This document shows positions 17,072 to 25,385 of a stretch of 40,664 nucleotides of DNA, piece by piece. Made by a program: the position numbers and the translations under genes. The stretch is taken from NCBI GenBank assembly GCA_022767075.1, contig JALEPP010000117.1, positions 1 to 40,664 on the forward strand. The letters are read 5' to 3'. This DNA comes from Agathobacter sp. (GTDB lineage: Bacteria; Bacillota; Clostridia; Lachnospirales; Lachnospiraceae). The notes below the pieces were generated by a model, which made no database searches, was not told the origin of the DNA, and saw only the letters and a list, made by a program, of their open reading frames with translations. Within the stretch, counting starts at the first letter, position 1, and each line of letters opens with the position of its first letter.

Positions 17072-17112
17072 AAAAAGGAGCCCTGTGACTGTTGAGGGAG
17101 TGGTCACAGGGC
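17072..17112 (-). terminator. Intrinsic terminator of the small RNA and upstream operon
   Basis: GCCCTGTGAC and GTCACAGGGC form a 10-bp stem (17080-17112) followed on the minus strand by CCTTTTTTATTTT. It ends the transcript 22 bp before element B. Confidence 0.85.
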
Positions 17113-17182
17113 ATAATCGTTTTTCGCCGAGGGAGACGAAAAACACACAATATGGAGAAGAGAATTAACTCATTCATTGTGT
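17072..17182 (-). ncRNA. Candidate small RNA with three C-rich hairpin loops
   Basis: Minus strand, about 110 nt, between the response regulator and element B. Hairpin 1 is ACACAAT/ATTGTGT with TCTCTTCTCC in its loop. Hairpin 2 is GTTTTTCG/CGAAAAAC with loop TCTCCCTCGG. Hairpin 3 is GCCCTGTGAC/GTCACAGGGC with loop CACTCCCTCAACA and then a T-rich tract, a good terminator. All three loops carry CTCC or CTCCCTC, complementary to Shine-Dalgarno sequences. A TATACT box and two 11-bp direct repeats lie just upstream. There is no start codon with a credible frame. It could alternatively be a structured 3' untranslated region of the operon. Confidence 0.6.
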
Positions 17183-17188
17183 ACACAG

Positions 17189-17222
17189 AGTATAGCATTG
17201 GAAGTACAACAGAAGTACAACA
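17189..17222 (-). promoter_or_regulatory. Direct-repeat promoter of the small RNA
   Basis: Two exact copies of TGTTGTACTTC stand head to tail with an 11-bp period (17201-17222), followed six bases later by TATACT (17189-17194). SARP/OmpR-type winged-helix regulators bind direct repeats of this spacing that take the place of the -35 box. The adjacent gene encodes such a regulator. The repeats begin five bases after its stop codon. Confidence 0.55.
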
Positions 17223-17227
17223 AAAGT

Positions 17228-18031
17228 TTAATTATTTTGCTGTGTCATCAAATTGCCGTTGGTAAGCTCTGCCCAGCTATAATTTATCATGTATTCTCCC
17301 TGATAAGAGTTCATTGCTACCGGATCTCCCTGATAAAAATCATAGAGGTCGCACTGTATCAGGGAAGGATCGATTGCCGTATGGTTTCTGGCCTTTACCA
17401 AAACCTCCTGGAGGCCTGCATCCTTCAGGGTTTTTCTAAGGGAGGACATAATTGTCCCTACATTTCTGACCTTGGTGTCATCCTCCCACAGAATCAAGGC
17501 AATCTCCGTGTTGGTGACGCTGGCTCCTCTCCGATCTACCAGGTAGGCAAAAAGCTCCTTTGCTTTTTCCCGCTCAAAGAAAAGCTGCTTTCCATCCACG
17601 AACACCTCAAAATTCCCAAAGGTCTGTACTTTGATTCGCTTCTGCTTTGTATCCCCCTGCAGACTAAAGTTGGCATTTGCCAGCACCTTCTTAATCATTT
17701 CGGCGTTCACGGGCTTCAAAAGATAGCCTATGGCATACACCCCAAAGGCATCCATGGCATACTCCGAGTATGCGGTGCAGAATATGACCCTTGTGTCTGG
17801 ACTGATGCGCTTAATCTCTCTGGCCACATCAATTCCGGTGGTTCCACGAAGCTTGATGTCCAAAAATGCAAGCTGTACAGGATTCCCTGATGAAGCACTT
17901 TCCTCCACATAGGCAAGTGCCTCGTCCCCCTCTTCGCAGCTGTGAATGTCCCCTCTGTCAAAGATCTTTTCCAGCTCCTTGGTGAGCTGCCAAAGAAGCA
18001 ATGACTCATCGTCCACTGCTAATATGTTCAT
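17228..18031 (-). CDS. Response regulator with SARP-type (wHTH plus BTAD-like) output domain
   Basis: About 267 residues. Receiver domain with acidic VDDE, phosphoacceptor in AFLDIKLRGTTG, and K in YLLKPV. A winged helix begins at KVQTFGNFEVFVDGKQL, continues through FEREKAKELFAYLVDRRGAS, and is followed by a shortened BTAD-like tail. Family members bind direct-repeat promoters. I start at MNILAVDDE (ATG 18031), preceded by AAGGA; this overlaps the lyase gene by 26 bp, suggesting translational coupling. No histidine kinase gene is adjacent, so its partner is unknown. The tandem repeat downstream is a likely target, by inference. Confidence 0.88.
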   Translation of the reverse strand: MNILAVDDESLLLWQLTKELEKIFDRGDIHSCEEGDEALAYVEESASSGNPVQLAFLDIKLRGTTGIDVAREIKRISPDTRVIFCTAYSEYAMDAFGVYAIGYLLKPVNAEMIKKVLANANFSLQGDTKQKRIKVQTFGNFEVFVDGKQLFFEREKAKELFAYLVDRRGASVTNTEIALILWEDDTKVRNVGTIMSSLRKTLKDAGLQEVLVKARNHTAIDPSLIQCDLYDFYQGDPVAMNSYQGEYMINYSWAELTNGNLMTQQNN

Positions 18032-19181
18032 ACAATTCGATTCCTTTCTTAAGCCGTTGCAATCCATCCTCTACCATAGAGCTTGGACAGGCAACATTCA
18101 TACGAATGAACGTTTTCCCCGTTGTGCCGTACTGTCCGCCACCGCTTAAGTACAGACCTGTGTGTTCCCGGATAAACGCAGCCAGTTGATCCGCATCGTC
18201 AGTCAGCCTGCTGCAATCCAACCAAAGGAGATAAGTAGCCTCAGAAGGCACAACATGAATTCCCTGAATATGTGTTTCTATAAACGATTCTACCAGTTCT
18301 TTGTTTTTCTGTATATAGTCATTCAATTCCACAAGCCAAGGCTCCCCACTCTCAAATGCCGCAACGGTCACATCTACGGCAAAGGTGTTAGGCTCCGCGC
18401 ATTCATCGGTGTTCAGGCCACGATTGACCTTGTGACGAAGCACAGGATTTGGAACCGAGATAGCGGAGGTCTGCATTCCCGCAATATTAAAGCATTTGGT
18501 AGGAGCAATACAGGTGATACTGTTGTCCCTGCACACCTCATCAATGGACGCAAATGGGATATATTCCTTTCCCGGCTTTGTCAGATCACAGTGTATCTCA
18601 TCCGACAGCACCACCACGTGATGCTTCGCCGCAAGATGACCGATTTTCTGAAGGGTCTTGCTGTCCCAGATTTTTCCGATGGGATTGTGAGGATTGCAGA
18701 GAATCATCAGCGTGGTCTGAGGATCCGAAAGGTCTTTTTCCAACTGTTCAAAATCAATGAAATACTGACCATCTTCGTATACCAGAGGACTCTCCAGCAC
18801 CTGTCTGCCATTATTCACAATTGAATTGTAGAAAACATTGTACACAGGAGGCTGAAGCAACACCTTTTCTGCCGGGGTTGTGAGCTTTCTCACGATGCTG
18901 GAGATGCTTGGCACCACGCCGGTTGAAAAAATCAGCCATTCCTTTTCCAACGGAAATCCATGGCGTCTTCCCCACCATTTCCCATAGCTTTCATACCAGC
19001 TCTCCGGCACATCATTATAGCCAAAGACCCCGTTTGCCATGCGCTTTTCAAGAGCCTCACGGATACAAGGAGCTGCGGCAAAGTCCATATCAGCCACCCA
19101 CATGGCCAGCTCCCCTTCTTTTACATTCCATTTCAGGGAATTGGTGCCTCTTCTATCAATTACACGGTCAAAATCATACAT
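18006..19181 (-). CDS. PatB/MalY family PLP-dependent C-S beta-lyase
   Basis: A 391-residue fold-type I aminotransferase-like enzyme. The opening FDRVIDRRGTNSLKWN, WVADMDFAAAPCI, FSTGVVPSIS, LCNPHNPIGKIW, SDEIHCDL and the PLP lysine in PTKCFNIAGMQTSA are typical of the MalY/PatB group, which cleaves cystathionine or cysteine conjugates to thiol, ammonia and pyruvate. The start has GAGGA before the ATG. It is 37 bp after the DUF3737 gene and overlaps the response regulator, so the three genes are probably co-transcribed. Confidence 0.92.
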   Translation of the reverse strand: MYDFDRVIDRRGTNSLKWNVKEGELAMWVADMDFAAAPCIREALEKRMANGVFGYNDVPESWYESYGKWWGRRHGFPLEKEWLIFSTGVVPSISSIVRKLTTPAEKVLLQPPVYNVFYNSIVNNGRQVLESPLVYEDGQYFIDFEQLEKDLSDPQTTLMILCNPHNPIGKIWDSKTLQKIGHLAAKHHVVVLSDEIHCDLTKPGKEYIPFASIDEVCRDNSITCIAPTKCFNIAGMQTSAISVPNPVLRHKVNRGLNTDECAEPNTFAVDVTVAAFESGEPWLVELNDYIQKNKELVESFIETHIQGIHVVPSEATYLLWLDCSRLTDDADQLAAFIREHTGLYLSGGGQYGTTGKTFIRMNVACPSSMVEDGLQRLKKGIELYEHISSGR

Positions 19182-19218
19182 ATCTATTCCTCATTTCTCC
19201 GGGGTTCTCCCCCTAAAC

Positions 19219-20094
19219 CTAGCCCTCGAATCGATCCAGCTTCTTCATTCCGGATTCGTCTTTTACCACAAGCCTTGTCCTTGTCACATCCACCCGATCC
19301 TTCTCCAGGATTAACGTATCAATATGATCCGCAATAATGGTTCCGCTTGTTGGATTCAATACGCTTGTGATATTGCTTGAAATCTCAGCGTCCACCGTAG
19401 AATATTCAAATGCCAGTGTGGTATTGATAAGCTTGCAGTTTTTCATCACAAGATTGTCGATATAGCACATACCCTGAAGGCTCTCAATGGTACAGTTAAT
19501 CAAGGTTAGGTTCTTGGCATTCCATCCTAGGTATTCTCCCGAAATAAAGGAGTCGTACACCGTTACGTTATCTGTATTCCAAAAGGCATCCTTAGATAGG
19601 AGCTTGGAATTGTGAATCTCCAGATTCTCACAGCCATCAAAGGAGTAATTTCCAATCAGGCGGAAATCCCACAGCTTCATATTTTTACAGCCCATGGCAA
19701 AATAGTCTCCTTTTGCCACCACATGGTCCATCTCCACATCCTCACAATTCCAGAAGGTCTCTGCGGCATTGGGAAAATCTACATTGGTAAGGCTCACGCC
19801 CTTGCATCGTCTAAAATTCTTTGGAGCCTCCACAATGGTATTTTTCATGGACACGTGATTGCTGTACCAGATTCCGGCCCGTCCCATATCAAAAATAGAA
19901 CAGTCCGTAATATCCACATGGTCGCAATACCAAAATGGATATTTCCACCTAAACAGACAATTATTGACAGAGATATTGCTGCTTTCCTTCAATGGTGACT
20001 CTCCATCCTCAAAAACAGAATCGCAAATCATTAGATCCTTTGAACCAAACAGGGCTCTCTCCCCTGTAAAACGTCCTTGTGACAATTTTTCCAT
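19219..20094 (-). CDS. DUF3737 right-handed beta-helix protein
   Basis: A 291-residue protein made of short repeating units rich in N, C, W and aromatic residues (for example NCLFRWKYPFWYCDHVDITD, FRRCKGVSLTNVDFPNAAET). These are characteristic of DUF3737, predicted to form a parallel beta helix like pectin-lyase-fold proteins. It has no signal peptide, so it is probably cytosolic. Its function is unknown. GAGG precedes the ATG. It lies between the hydrolase and PatB-type genes in the same operon. Confidence 0.88.
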   Translation of the reverse strand: MEKLSQGRFTGERALFGSKDLMICDSVFEDGESPLKESSNISVNNCLFRWKYPFWYCDHVDITDCSIFDMGRAGIWYSNHVSMKNTIVEAPKNFRRCKGVSLTNVDFPNAAETFWNCEDVEMDHVVAKGDYFAMGCKNMKLWDFRLIGNYSFDGCENLEIHNSKLLSKDAFWNTDNVTVYDSFISGEYLGWNAKNLTLINCTIESLQGMCYIDNLVMKNCKLINTTLAFEYSTVDAEISSNITSVLNPTSGTIIADHIDTLILEKDRVDVTRTRLVVKDESGMKKLDRFEG

Positions 20095-20140
20095 TTTCTT
20101 ATCCTCATTTCTAATCTAATCGTTTCGTAAAAGTGGGCAC

Positions 20141-21130
20141 TTAGTAACCTGTGTTCGGGCCAAATTCCTCCTTGCGGAGTACATCAATAAACCTGCCCAC
20201 CTCCGCCCATGCTTTTTTGGATTCCGGAATGTTGAGATAGGCCATTTGGAACACATGAAACATTCCCTCATACACGCTGAGACGAACCTTCACATTCTGC
20301 TGTTTTGCTCTTGCGGCAGCTTCTACCGAATCACTTAACAGCATCTCATTGCCTCCCACCTGTATGAGCATTGGCGGAAATCCGCGGAAATCTCCAAACA
20401 AAGGAGAGATATACGCATCCATAGGGTCTGCATCCTGAACATATTCATTCTGATAAATGAGACTCTCTCTGGTATTTCCAAAGAGAACATCCTTTGTATA
20501 ATTAGTCTCATAGGATTCTCCACTGGCAGTAAGATCGGTCCAAGGGGACATGCATACAAGACCGCAGGGCATCGGCATATGGTGATCCTTTAGATACATG
20601 CAAAGGCACATGGCAAGTCCACCGCCGGCTGAATCCCCTGCCACAATAATATCATCCCCCAAGTAGCCTTTTTTTAAAAGCCACTGGTAGGATGCAAGGG
20701 CATCCTCCAGTGCTGCCGGATATGGATGCTCCGGGGCCACACGATAGTCCGGTGTGAGCACACTGCAGCCCTTACTCACTTCATTGTACAGACCCGCAAA
20801 TACATAGTAGGCATTTCGCACCGCACCCATGTAGCCGCCTCCGTGAAGCTGTAAAATTACCTTGTCCGTAGCAGGCTCAACCTTTCTCTCCAGCCATTTC
20901 ATGGTGAAGTTCTCAAGCTGGATATCCTCTGCCGTAAAGCAGGAAGGAACGATCCAAGGTGGCTCCTGCAATCTTTTTCGAAGCTCGCCGTTTTTTATCT
21001 TTTTTCCAATGGACAAGTCTGTGGTTATGTGCTTCAGCATGTCACAGATTACCTGTCCCTGAATACTCACTTCGCTGTCCGTTTTTGGCATAATCTTTTC
21101 TAACATAATCCCAGTCTCTTTTGTATCCAA
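20141..21130 (-). CDS. Alpha/beta hydrolase, HSL-type esterase
   Basis: A 329-residue serine hydrolase of the hormone-sensitive-lipase group. The oxyanion-hole motif is LQLHGGGYMGAVRNAYY, the nucleophile is in VVAGDSAGGGLAM, DPMDAYISP carries the likely acid, and MFHVFQMAY the catalytic histidine. It likely cleaves an acyl ester. The start is uncertain: neither the ATG at 21130 nor the in-frame ATG eight codons later has a clear ribosome binding site. It begins 11 bp after the DUF6320 stop and is probably coupled to it. The upstream acyltransferase suggests that the pair make and break the same kind of ester. Confidence 0.88.
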   Translation of the reverse strand: MDTKETGIMLEKIMPKTDSEVSIQGQVICDMLKHITTDLSIGKKIKNGELRKRLQEPPWIVPSCFTAEDIQLENFTMKWLERKVEPATDKVILQLHGGGYMGAVRNAYYVFAGLYNEVSKGCSVLTPDYRVAPEHPYPAALEDALASYQWLLKKGYLGDDIIVAGDSAGGGLAMCLCMYLKDHHMPMPCGLVCMSPWTDLTASGESYETNYTKDVLFGNTRESLIYQNEYVQDADPMDAYISPLFGDFRGFPPMLIQVGGNEMLLSDSVEAAARAKQQNVKVRLSVYEGMFHVFQMAYLNIPESKKAWAEVGRFIDVLRKEEFGPNTGY

Positions 21131-21141
21131 TAATAATGAAT

Positions 21142-21807
21142 TTAAATATGAAATCTTCTTTTTAGCTCTGTCCTTGCTCTTCTATCTCCGATAATCAGCG
21201 TACCAAGGAACAAAAATACCGAAAATGCAAAAGCAATCAGTGTCCAGATTCCGTTGGATATCACCTGATAGTACATAAGCACAAGGGGAACAATGCTTGC
21301 CAATATCATCAGAATCTGCATCATCATATAGCTCTGCCAGTTTCTATGATTTACTATCATCAACACAAGAATGCCCCCATCAATAAAAATAATACCGGAA
21401 GGAAGCACATAATTTACCGACCAGCCTCTGTAGCCCGTAAGGAAATCAATTCCCACAAATACGAGAATTCCCATGACCACCAGGCTCAGCACCTTAAACT
21501 GATAGCTGGATTTTCCAACCAGAGAAAGTCTAAGCAGCACATTCACGTAGATTAGTACCAGCATGACCACCAGGGACCAGCCAAAGTTCGGCTTTAGCCG
21601 GTAGTCTGCATATATGCAAAGGCATGTAGCCAGAATGGACAAAAACAATACAATATTGGAAAACAGGCGAAATCTTTTCACCGCCACCCGGGCGTTGGGA
21701 TAACTGTTTTTTTCCGTGCCTGTGGCTTTTTCCAATACATGCTTGCAAAAAGGACATTGATTGGTATCGTCCAGTATTTCTAAATTACACTTTTTACATT
21801 TACTCAT
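21142..21807 (-). CDS. DUF6320 zinc-ribbon membrane protein
   Basis: A 221-residue protein. The N-terminal CKKCNLEILDDTNQCPFCKHVL gives two CxxC pairs (zinc ribbon). After a short linker come about six membrane segments. This arrangement matches DUF6320 proteins, often found between an HxxxDG acyltransferase and an alpha/beta hydrolase. Its start overlaps the acyltransferase stop by eight bases, with GGAG six bases before the ATG. Its role is unknown; the zinc ribbon is on the cytosolic side if the N-terminus is inside. Confidence 0.8.
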   Translation of the reverse strand: MSKCKKCNLEILDDTNQCPFCKHVLEKATGTEKNSYPNARVAVKRFRLFSNIVLFLSILATCLCIYADYRLKPNFGWSLVVMLVLIYVNVLLRLSLVGKSSYQFKVLSLVVMGILVFVGIDFLTGYRGWSVNYVLPSGIIFIDGGILVLMIVNHRNWQSYMMMQILMILASIVPLVLMYYQVISNGIWTLIAFAFSVFLFLGTLIIGDRRARTELKRRFHI

Positions 21808-23209
21808 AATAAACTCCGTTGGTCTCTATCTGTACGTCAATTCCTTCCTCTGCCATATGCTTGAAGAATTTTCTTTGGATGCTGTTCTCCTGGAAAATCG
21901 AGCTGAATGTGAATACAAGCTTGCCTCCGTAGGAACATATGGTTCCCTTTAGAGATTGTCCCTGGGACATTGCGATAAATGCCCGGAAGGATTCCACATA
22001 TGGTCTGTAAGCCTCATCCACCTGTATGTTTCCAATGTTGGTTACGGTGGTGGTATTGGCCATGGCTGATTTTTTATAAATGGCCTTCATATAAGCATTC
22101 TTGATCCCAAGTGGCACTGCCCTTGCAAAAAGGTTGGTCTGACCACCTACACTGTACGAAAATATCTGTTCCAGATGCTCCTTGCTAATCTGTGAATGAA
22201 GGCTCTCTTTTACCTTCTGCAATATCTCCTGAAAGGTGTAGTCCTCTCTGTCCGGATAAAACTCCGCAGACACCATAATAAAGAAGTTCTTTGTGGTAAC
22301 AGAATCAAAAAATGGTCGCAGGTTTACCGGCACCGCCACACGGATTGGCACATCCTTTGACATCTTGTGCAGGTACACCTGGTAGGTGCTGTATACAAAA
22401 TTTGCCACCAGATACTCATTGATGGAAGCATCATATTTATGGGCAGCTTCCTTAAGCTGTTCCACCGGCATCAGACCAGATATCACTCCAAACTCTCCTT
22501 TGGGAAGGGTCTCCTGACGAATCAGAAACGCTCTCTTGGACTGGTAAGAGTTTTTGGCCTTTTTGCGGAAGTTTTTTACAAAGCTGTCCTCTCTATTTAG
22601 CGAGGTATCCTGGCTGAGGGTATCACCATGAAGTTCCCTAAGCTCCTTATGAGCCAGTCTCAGATACTGATAGGTCAGCTCTCTGAGGAAATTCAATCCA
22701 CCCATACCATCCGTCAGCACATGGAATACCTCCAGATTGATACGGCATCCGTAATAGGTCACTCGAAACAGATAGCTATGGTTACGGCTCTGTTCAATAA
22801 ATCTGCAAGGAAACTGTCTCTCCTCCTTGACTCTTGGAGCCGGCTTTCCATTTTCCTCAAAATAATACCAGAATAAGCCCGTGCGAAGCCTCAGGTTAAA
22901 TCCGTCAAATTTGGGAAGAACCAGATTCAAAGCCTCCTGCAGAATATCCCTTTGGACTTCTTCCTTGAGGATGACACTGATGCGGTACACATTGGACATA
23001 CTTTCCCCTGCGATTACCGGAAAAAGATGTGCGGTATTGTCCAGCTTGTCCCATCGAATCAGTCGGGTCTTCCTCTTCCGGTCCGCTTCCTTGCACCTGG
23101 CAAGCTCCTCCTGGTAAATCTGCTTTTCCCGATCCTTTTGGGCCTTCTTAGTCCCAGAAGCCAACTGCTCTTCTATTGCTCTAGTTTCCTTTTGATCTTT
23201 TTTGCTCAT
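21800..23209 (-). CDS. Condensation-type/alcohol O-acyltransferase-like protein
   Basis: A 469-residue protein with a charged N-terminal extension and a chloramphenicol-acetyltransferase-like fold. The key motif is HVLTDGMGG (HxxxDG), and the later VPVNLRPFF and NIGNIQVDEAY fit the alcohol acetyltransferase/condensation superfamily. It probably moves an acyl group from a CoA or carrier to a hydroxyl or amine. It is the first gene of the operon and has its own promoter. No carrier protein or adenylation domain is nearby, arguing against a peptide synthetase. The acceptor is unknown. Confidence 0.82.
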   Translation of the reverse strand: MSKKDQKETRAIEEQLASGTKKAQKDREKQIYQEELARCKEADRKRKTRLIRWDKLDNTAHLFPVIAGESMSNVYRISVILKEEVQRDILQEALNLVLPKFDGFNLRLRTGLFWYYFEENGKPAPRVKEERQFPCRFIEQSRNHSYLFRVTYYGCRINLEVFHVLTDGMGGLNFLRELTYQYLRLAHKELRELHGDTLSQDTSLNREDSFVKNFRKKAKNSYQSKRAFLIRQETLPKGEFGVISGLMPVEQLKEAAHKYDASINEYLVANFVYSTYQVYLHKMSKDVPIRVAVPVNLRPFFDSVTTKNFFIMVSAEFYPDREDYTFQEILQKVKESLHSQISKEHLEQIFSYSVGGQTNLFARAVPLGIKNAYMKAIYKKSAMANTTTVTNIGNIQVDEAYRPYVESFRAFIAMSQGQSLKGTICSYGGKLVFTFSSIFQENSIQRKFFKHMAEEGIDVQIETNGVYYE

Positions 23210-23245
23210 TTTCTTTTATGGTCTCCTGAAAATTCACGTCCATTT

Positions 23246-23280
23246 GTGACCATTATACCACGAGGTCACTCTTATGATAA
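23246..23280 (-). promoter_or_regulatory. Promoter of the acyltransferase operon inside an inverted repeat
   Basis: TTATCA (23275-23280), 17 bp, TATAAT (23252-23257) on the minus strand. The -10 is enclosed by GTGACC (23264-23269) and GGTCAC (23246-23251), a 6-12-6 inverted repeat. A repressor bound there would block the promoter. Confidence 0.6.
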
Positions 23281-23355
23281 CCCATGGCTATATTTTTTTA
23301 TGAGGAACGAGATTCATCTTGAGATTTTACAAAAAATAGTTTATGATATTGGTAT

Positions 23356-23368
23356 CTGGTATGACCAG
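23356..23368 (+). promoter_or_regulatory. FadR-like operator
   Basis: CTGGTATGACCAG is a perfect 5-3-5 inverted repeat, followed by TT, closely matching the known FadR operator core CTGGTCnGACCAG. It lies 18 bp before the start codon of a FadR-subfamily GntR regulator, suggesting autoregulation. Confidence 0.6.
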
Positions 23369-23386
23369 TTTGATATGGAGGTATCT

Positions 23387-24091
23387 ATGAATTTTCAAAA
23401 ATTATCTGCCCCATCCTTGAAGGAGCTTTTTGTCTCAGAATTAGAAAACAAGATTTTATCCGGAGAACTGGCAATTGGAAGTCGTCTCCCAAGTGAAAGA
23501 GAGCTTGCTGCATCTATGCAGGTAAGCCGTGCCGTAGTCAATTCCGGCATCTCAGAAATGGAAAAAAAGGGATTTCTCGTGGTCAAACCACGTATCGGTA
23601 CCTTTGTGGAGGACTATCGCAAAAACGGGACCTTGGACACTCTGGTTTCCATTATGAAATACAACGGCGGAAATATCGGGAAAAAAGAAGTGAAAGCCAT
23701 ATTGGAAATGCGTGTGGTATTGGTAGGTCTTGCCGGTAAGCTTGCCATTGAAAGCTGTAGTGACGAAGAACTTGCTACACTTCTCCCTCTGCTGGAGAAA
23801 TGCAAGAAAGCAACGGACAACGACGAAGTGGTGAATTGCACCTTCCATCTTTATCACGAGCTTGCTTACCTTTGTGGCAATAGCCTTCTCCCATTGTTTT
23901 TCATGTCCTTTCGAGATCTTGTGACCAAGCTTTGGACACGCTTTGTCATCAAATACGGCATAGATGCCCTGATTGATAGCGATATCCAATTCGTAGACCG
24001 CATTCTTACAAGAGATTATGACGGACTTATGAATCTGATATCCGCTAACACCCAGGAAAGTATCGACGGCTCCCGACCAATCTACGATTAG
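23387..24091 (+). CDS. GntR-family transcriptional regulator, FadR subfamily
   Basis: A 234-residue regulator. The N-terminal winged helix reads ELENKILSGELAIGSRLPSERELAASMQVSRAVVNSGISEMEKKGFL in part; the C-terminal all-helical FCD/FadR ligand domain follows. The ATG at 23387 is chosen because GGAGG stands five bases before it; upstream codons in the frame translate the neighbour's antisense strand. It is divergent from the acyltransferase operon and convergent with hflX. Control of an acyl-transfer operon by a FadR-like protein would suit an acyl-CoA or fatty-acid signal, which is inference. Confidence 0.9.
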   Translation: MNFQKLSAPSLKELFVSELENKILSGELAIGSRLPSERELAASMQVSRAVVNSGISEMEKKGFLVVKPRIGTFVEDYRKNGTLDTLVSIMKYNGGNIGKKEVKAILEMRVVLVGLAGKLAIESCSDEELATLLPLLEKCKKATDNDEVVNCTFHLYHELAYLCGNSLLPLFFMSFRDLVTKLWTRFVIKYGIDALIDSDIQFVDRILTRDYDGLMNLISANTQESIDGSRPIYD

Positions 24092-24102
24092 TGGGAGCCG
24101 TC
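24065..24102. terminator. Hairpin between convergent gntR and hflX
   Basis: GACGGCTCCC (24065-24074) pairs with GGGAGCCGTC (24093-24102) across an 18-base loop containing the regulator's stop codon. There is no good T-run on either side, so it may be a weak bidirectional terminator or a stabilising 3' hairpin. Confidence 0.5.
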
Positions 24103-24105
24103 CCC

Positions 24106-25350
24106 TTATAGTCTTCCGTACACATCCATTGGCACATATGCCTTTATTTCGATTCCGGTTTCCAAATACTCCTCCGAAACCAGCTCTCCATACTTTCGGA
24201 TATCCTGAATAATGCCTGCCCGGTTGTATGGAATCACCCGCTCTACATACACCTTATTCTCTCTTAAAAGTTCTGCTAGCAGCTTTTTGATTTCGTCCAG
24301 TCCCTGTTCTTTGATTGCAGAGATAGAAAGGGTATGGTCCGCTCTGAAATCATGAAGCGGCTCCTGATCCAGACGTCTGTCCTGCTTGTTAAACAAAGTG
24401 ATGACCGTCTTATCCTTTACCCCCAGATTATCCAGAGTCTCGTATACCGTATGCATCTGTTTTTCCCGCTGGGGATTCGATGCATCCACCACATGGAAAA
24501 TATAATCGGAATACTTTGCTTCCTCCAGAGTACTCTTAAACGCTTCAATCAAATGGTGCGGAAGCTTTCTGATAAATCCTACGGTGTCCGTTAACAGCAC
24601 CTGCTGATTCCCATCCAGCTCCAATATTCTGGTGGTTGGATCCAGGGTCGCAAACAGCTTATCCTCCCCCAAAACGGCGGCATCTGTGAGCCTGTTGAGA
24701 AGTGTGGATTTTCCTGCGTTGGTGTATCCCACGATAGCCACAACCGGCACCTGGTTTTTGGAGCGCTGAGCTCTATTGACCTCCCTGTGGCGCTGAACCT
24801 CTTTTAACTCTCTGTTTAGCTGAGCAATGCGGTCCTTTATAAGACGTCTGTCAATCTCCAGCTTTTTCTCTCCGGGTCCACGGGTTCCGATTCCACCACC
24901 CAGTCTGGACATGGAGCGTCCAAAGCCGGTCAGTCTGCTGCTTCTGTATTTCAGTTGTGCCAGCTCTACCTGAATTTTTCCTTCCTTTGTAGAGGCGCGC
25001 TCCGCAAAGATATCAAGGATAATCAGGGTTCGATCCATTACCTTGGTATCCAGCAATTCCTCCAGATTTTTCATCTGAATCGGAGACAGCTCATCATCGC
25101 ATACAATACCGGTAGCTCCGGTCTGTTCAATCAGCTCTGCGATTTCCTCCACCTTGCCGGTTCCCACATAGGTTCCAATGTGGCGCTGCTCTCTCTTTTG
25201 AATCAGAGTTCCCACCACAGTGGCTCCTGCGGTCTTCACCAATTCCGCAAGCTCCATAAGAGAATCCTCTGCGTCGTCTCCGTCCTGCTCACTAACCCCT
25301 ACCAGGATTACTTTTTCAATCAATTCTTGATTTTCATGCAATTCTGCCAT
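24106..25350 (-). CDS. hflX: Ribosome-associated GTPase HflX
   Basis: A 414-residue GTPase that splits stalled ribosomes. The HflX-specific region TGFGRSMSRLGGGIGTRGPG (141-160) precedes a long coiled coil and the G domain: G1 GYTNAGKSTLLN (208-219), G3 DTVGFIRKLPH, G4 FNKQD. A short C-terminal domain ends in the YGRL region. A purine-rich AGAGAG stands before the ATG. It probably shares a transcript with the upstream TPR lipoprotein gene (35-bp gap). Confidence 0.97.
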   Translation of the reverse strand: MAELHENQELIEKVILVGVSEQDGDDAEDSLMELAELVKTAGATVVGTLIQKREQRHIGTYVGTGKVEEIAELIEQTGATGIVCDDELSPIQMKNLEELLDTKVMDRTLIILDIFAERASTKEGKIQVELAQLKYRSSRLTGFGRSMSRLGGGIGTRGPGEKKLEIDRRLIKDRIAQLNRELKEVQRHREVNRAQRSKNQVPVVAIVGYTNAGKSTLLNRLTDAAVLGEDKLFATLDPTTRILELDGNQQVLLTDTVGFIRKLPHHLIEAFKSTLEEAKYSDYIFHVVDASNPQREKQMHTVYETLDNLGVKDKTVITLFNKQDRRLDQEPLHDFRADHTLSISAIKEQGLDEIKKLLAELLRENKVYVERVIPYNRAGIIQDIRKYGELVSEEYLETGIEIKAYVPMDVYGRL

Positions 25351-25385
25351 GTAATCTCTCTTTCTTTTTACAATCTAATCTCGTT

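Noticed and set aside
16385-17198. Open frames in element B, including the N-terminal extension of the Gx protein from 16576
   Set aside because: They translate inverted-repeat DNA; a strong ribosome binding site marks the Gx start at 16468.
17177-17890. 237-codon plus-strand frame
   Set aside because: Antisense shadow of the response regulator, which has clear receiver and wHTH domains.
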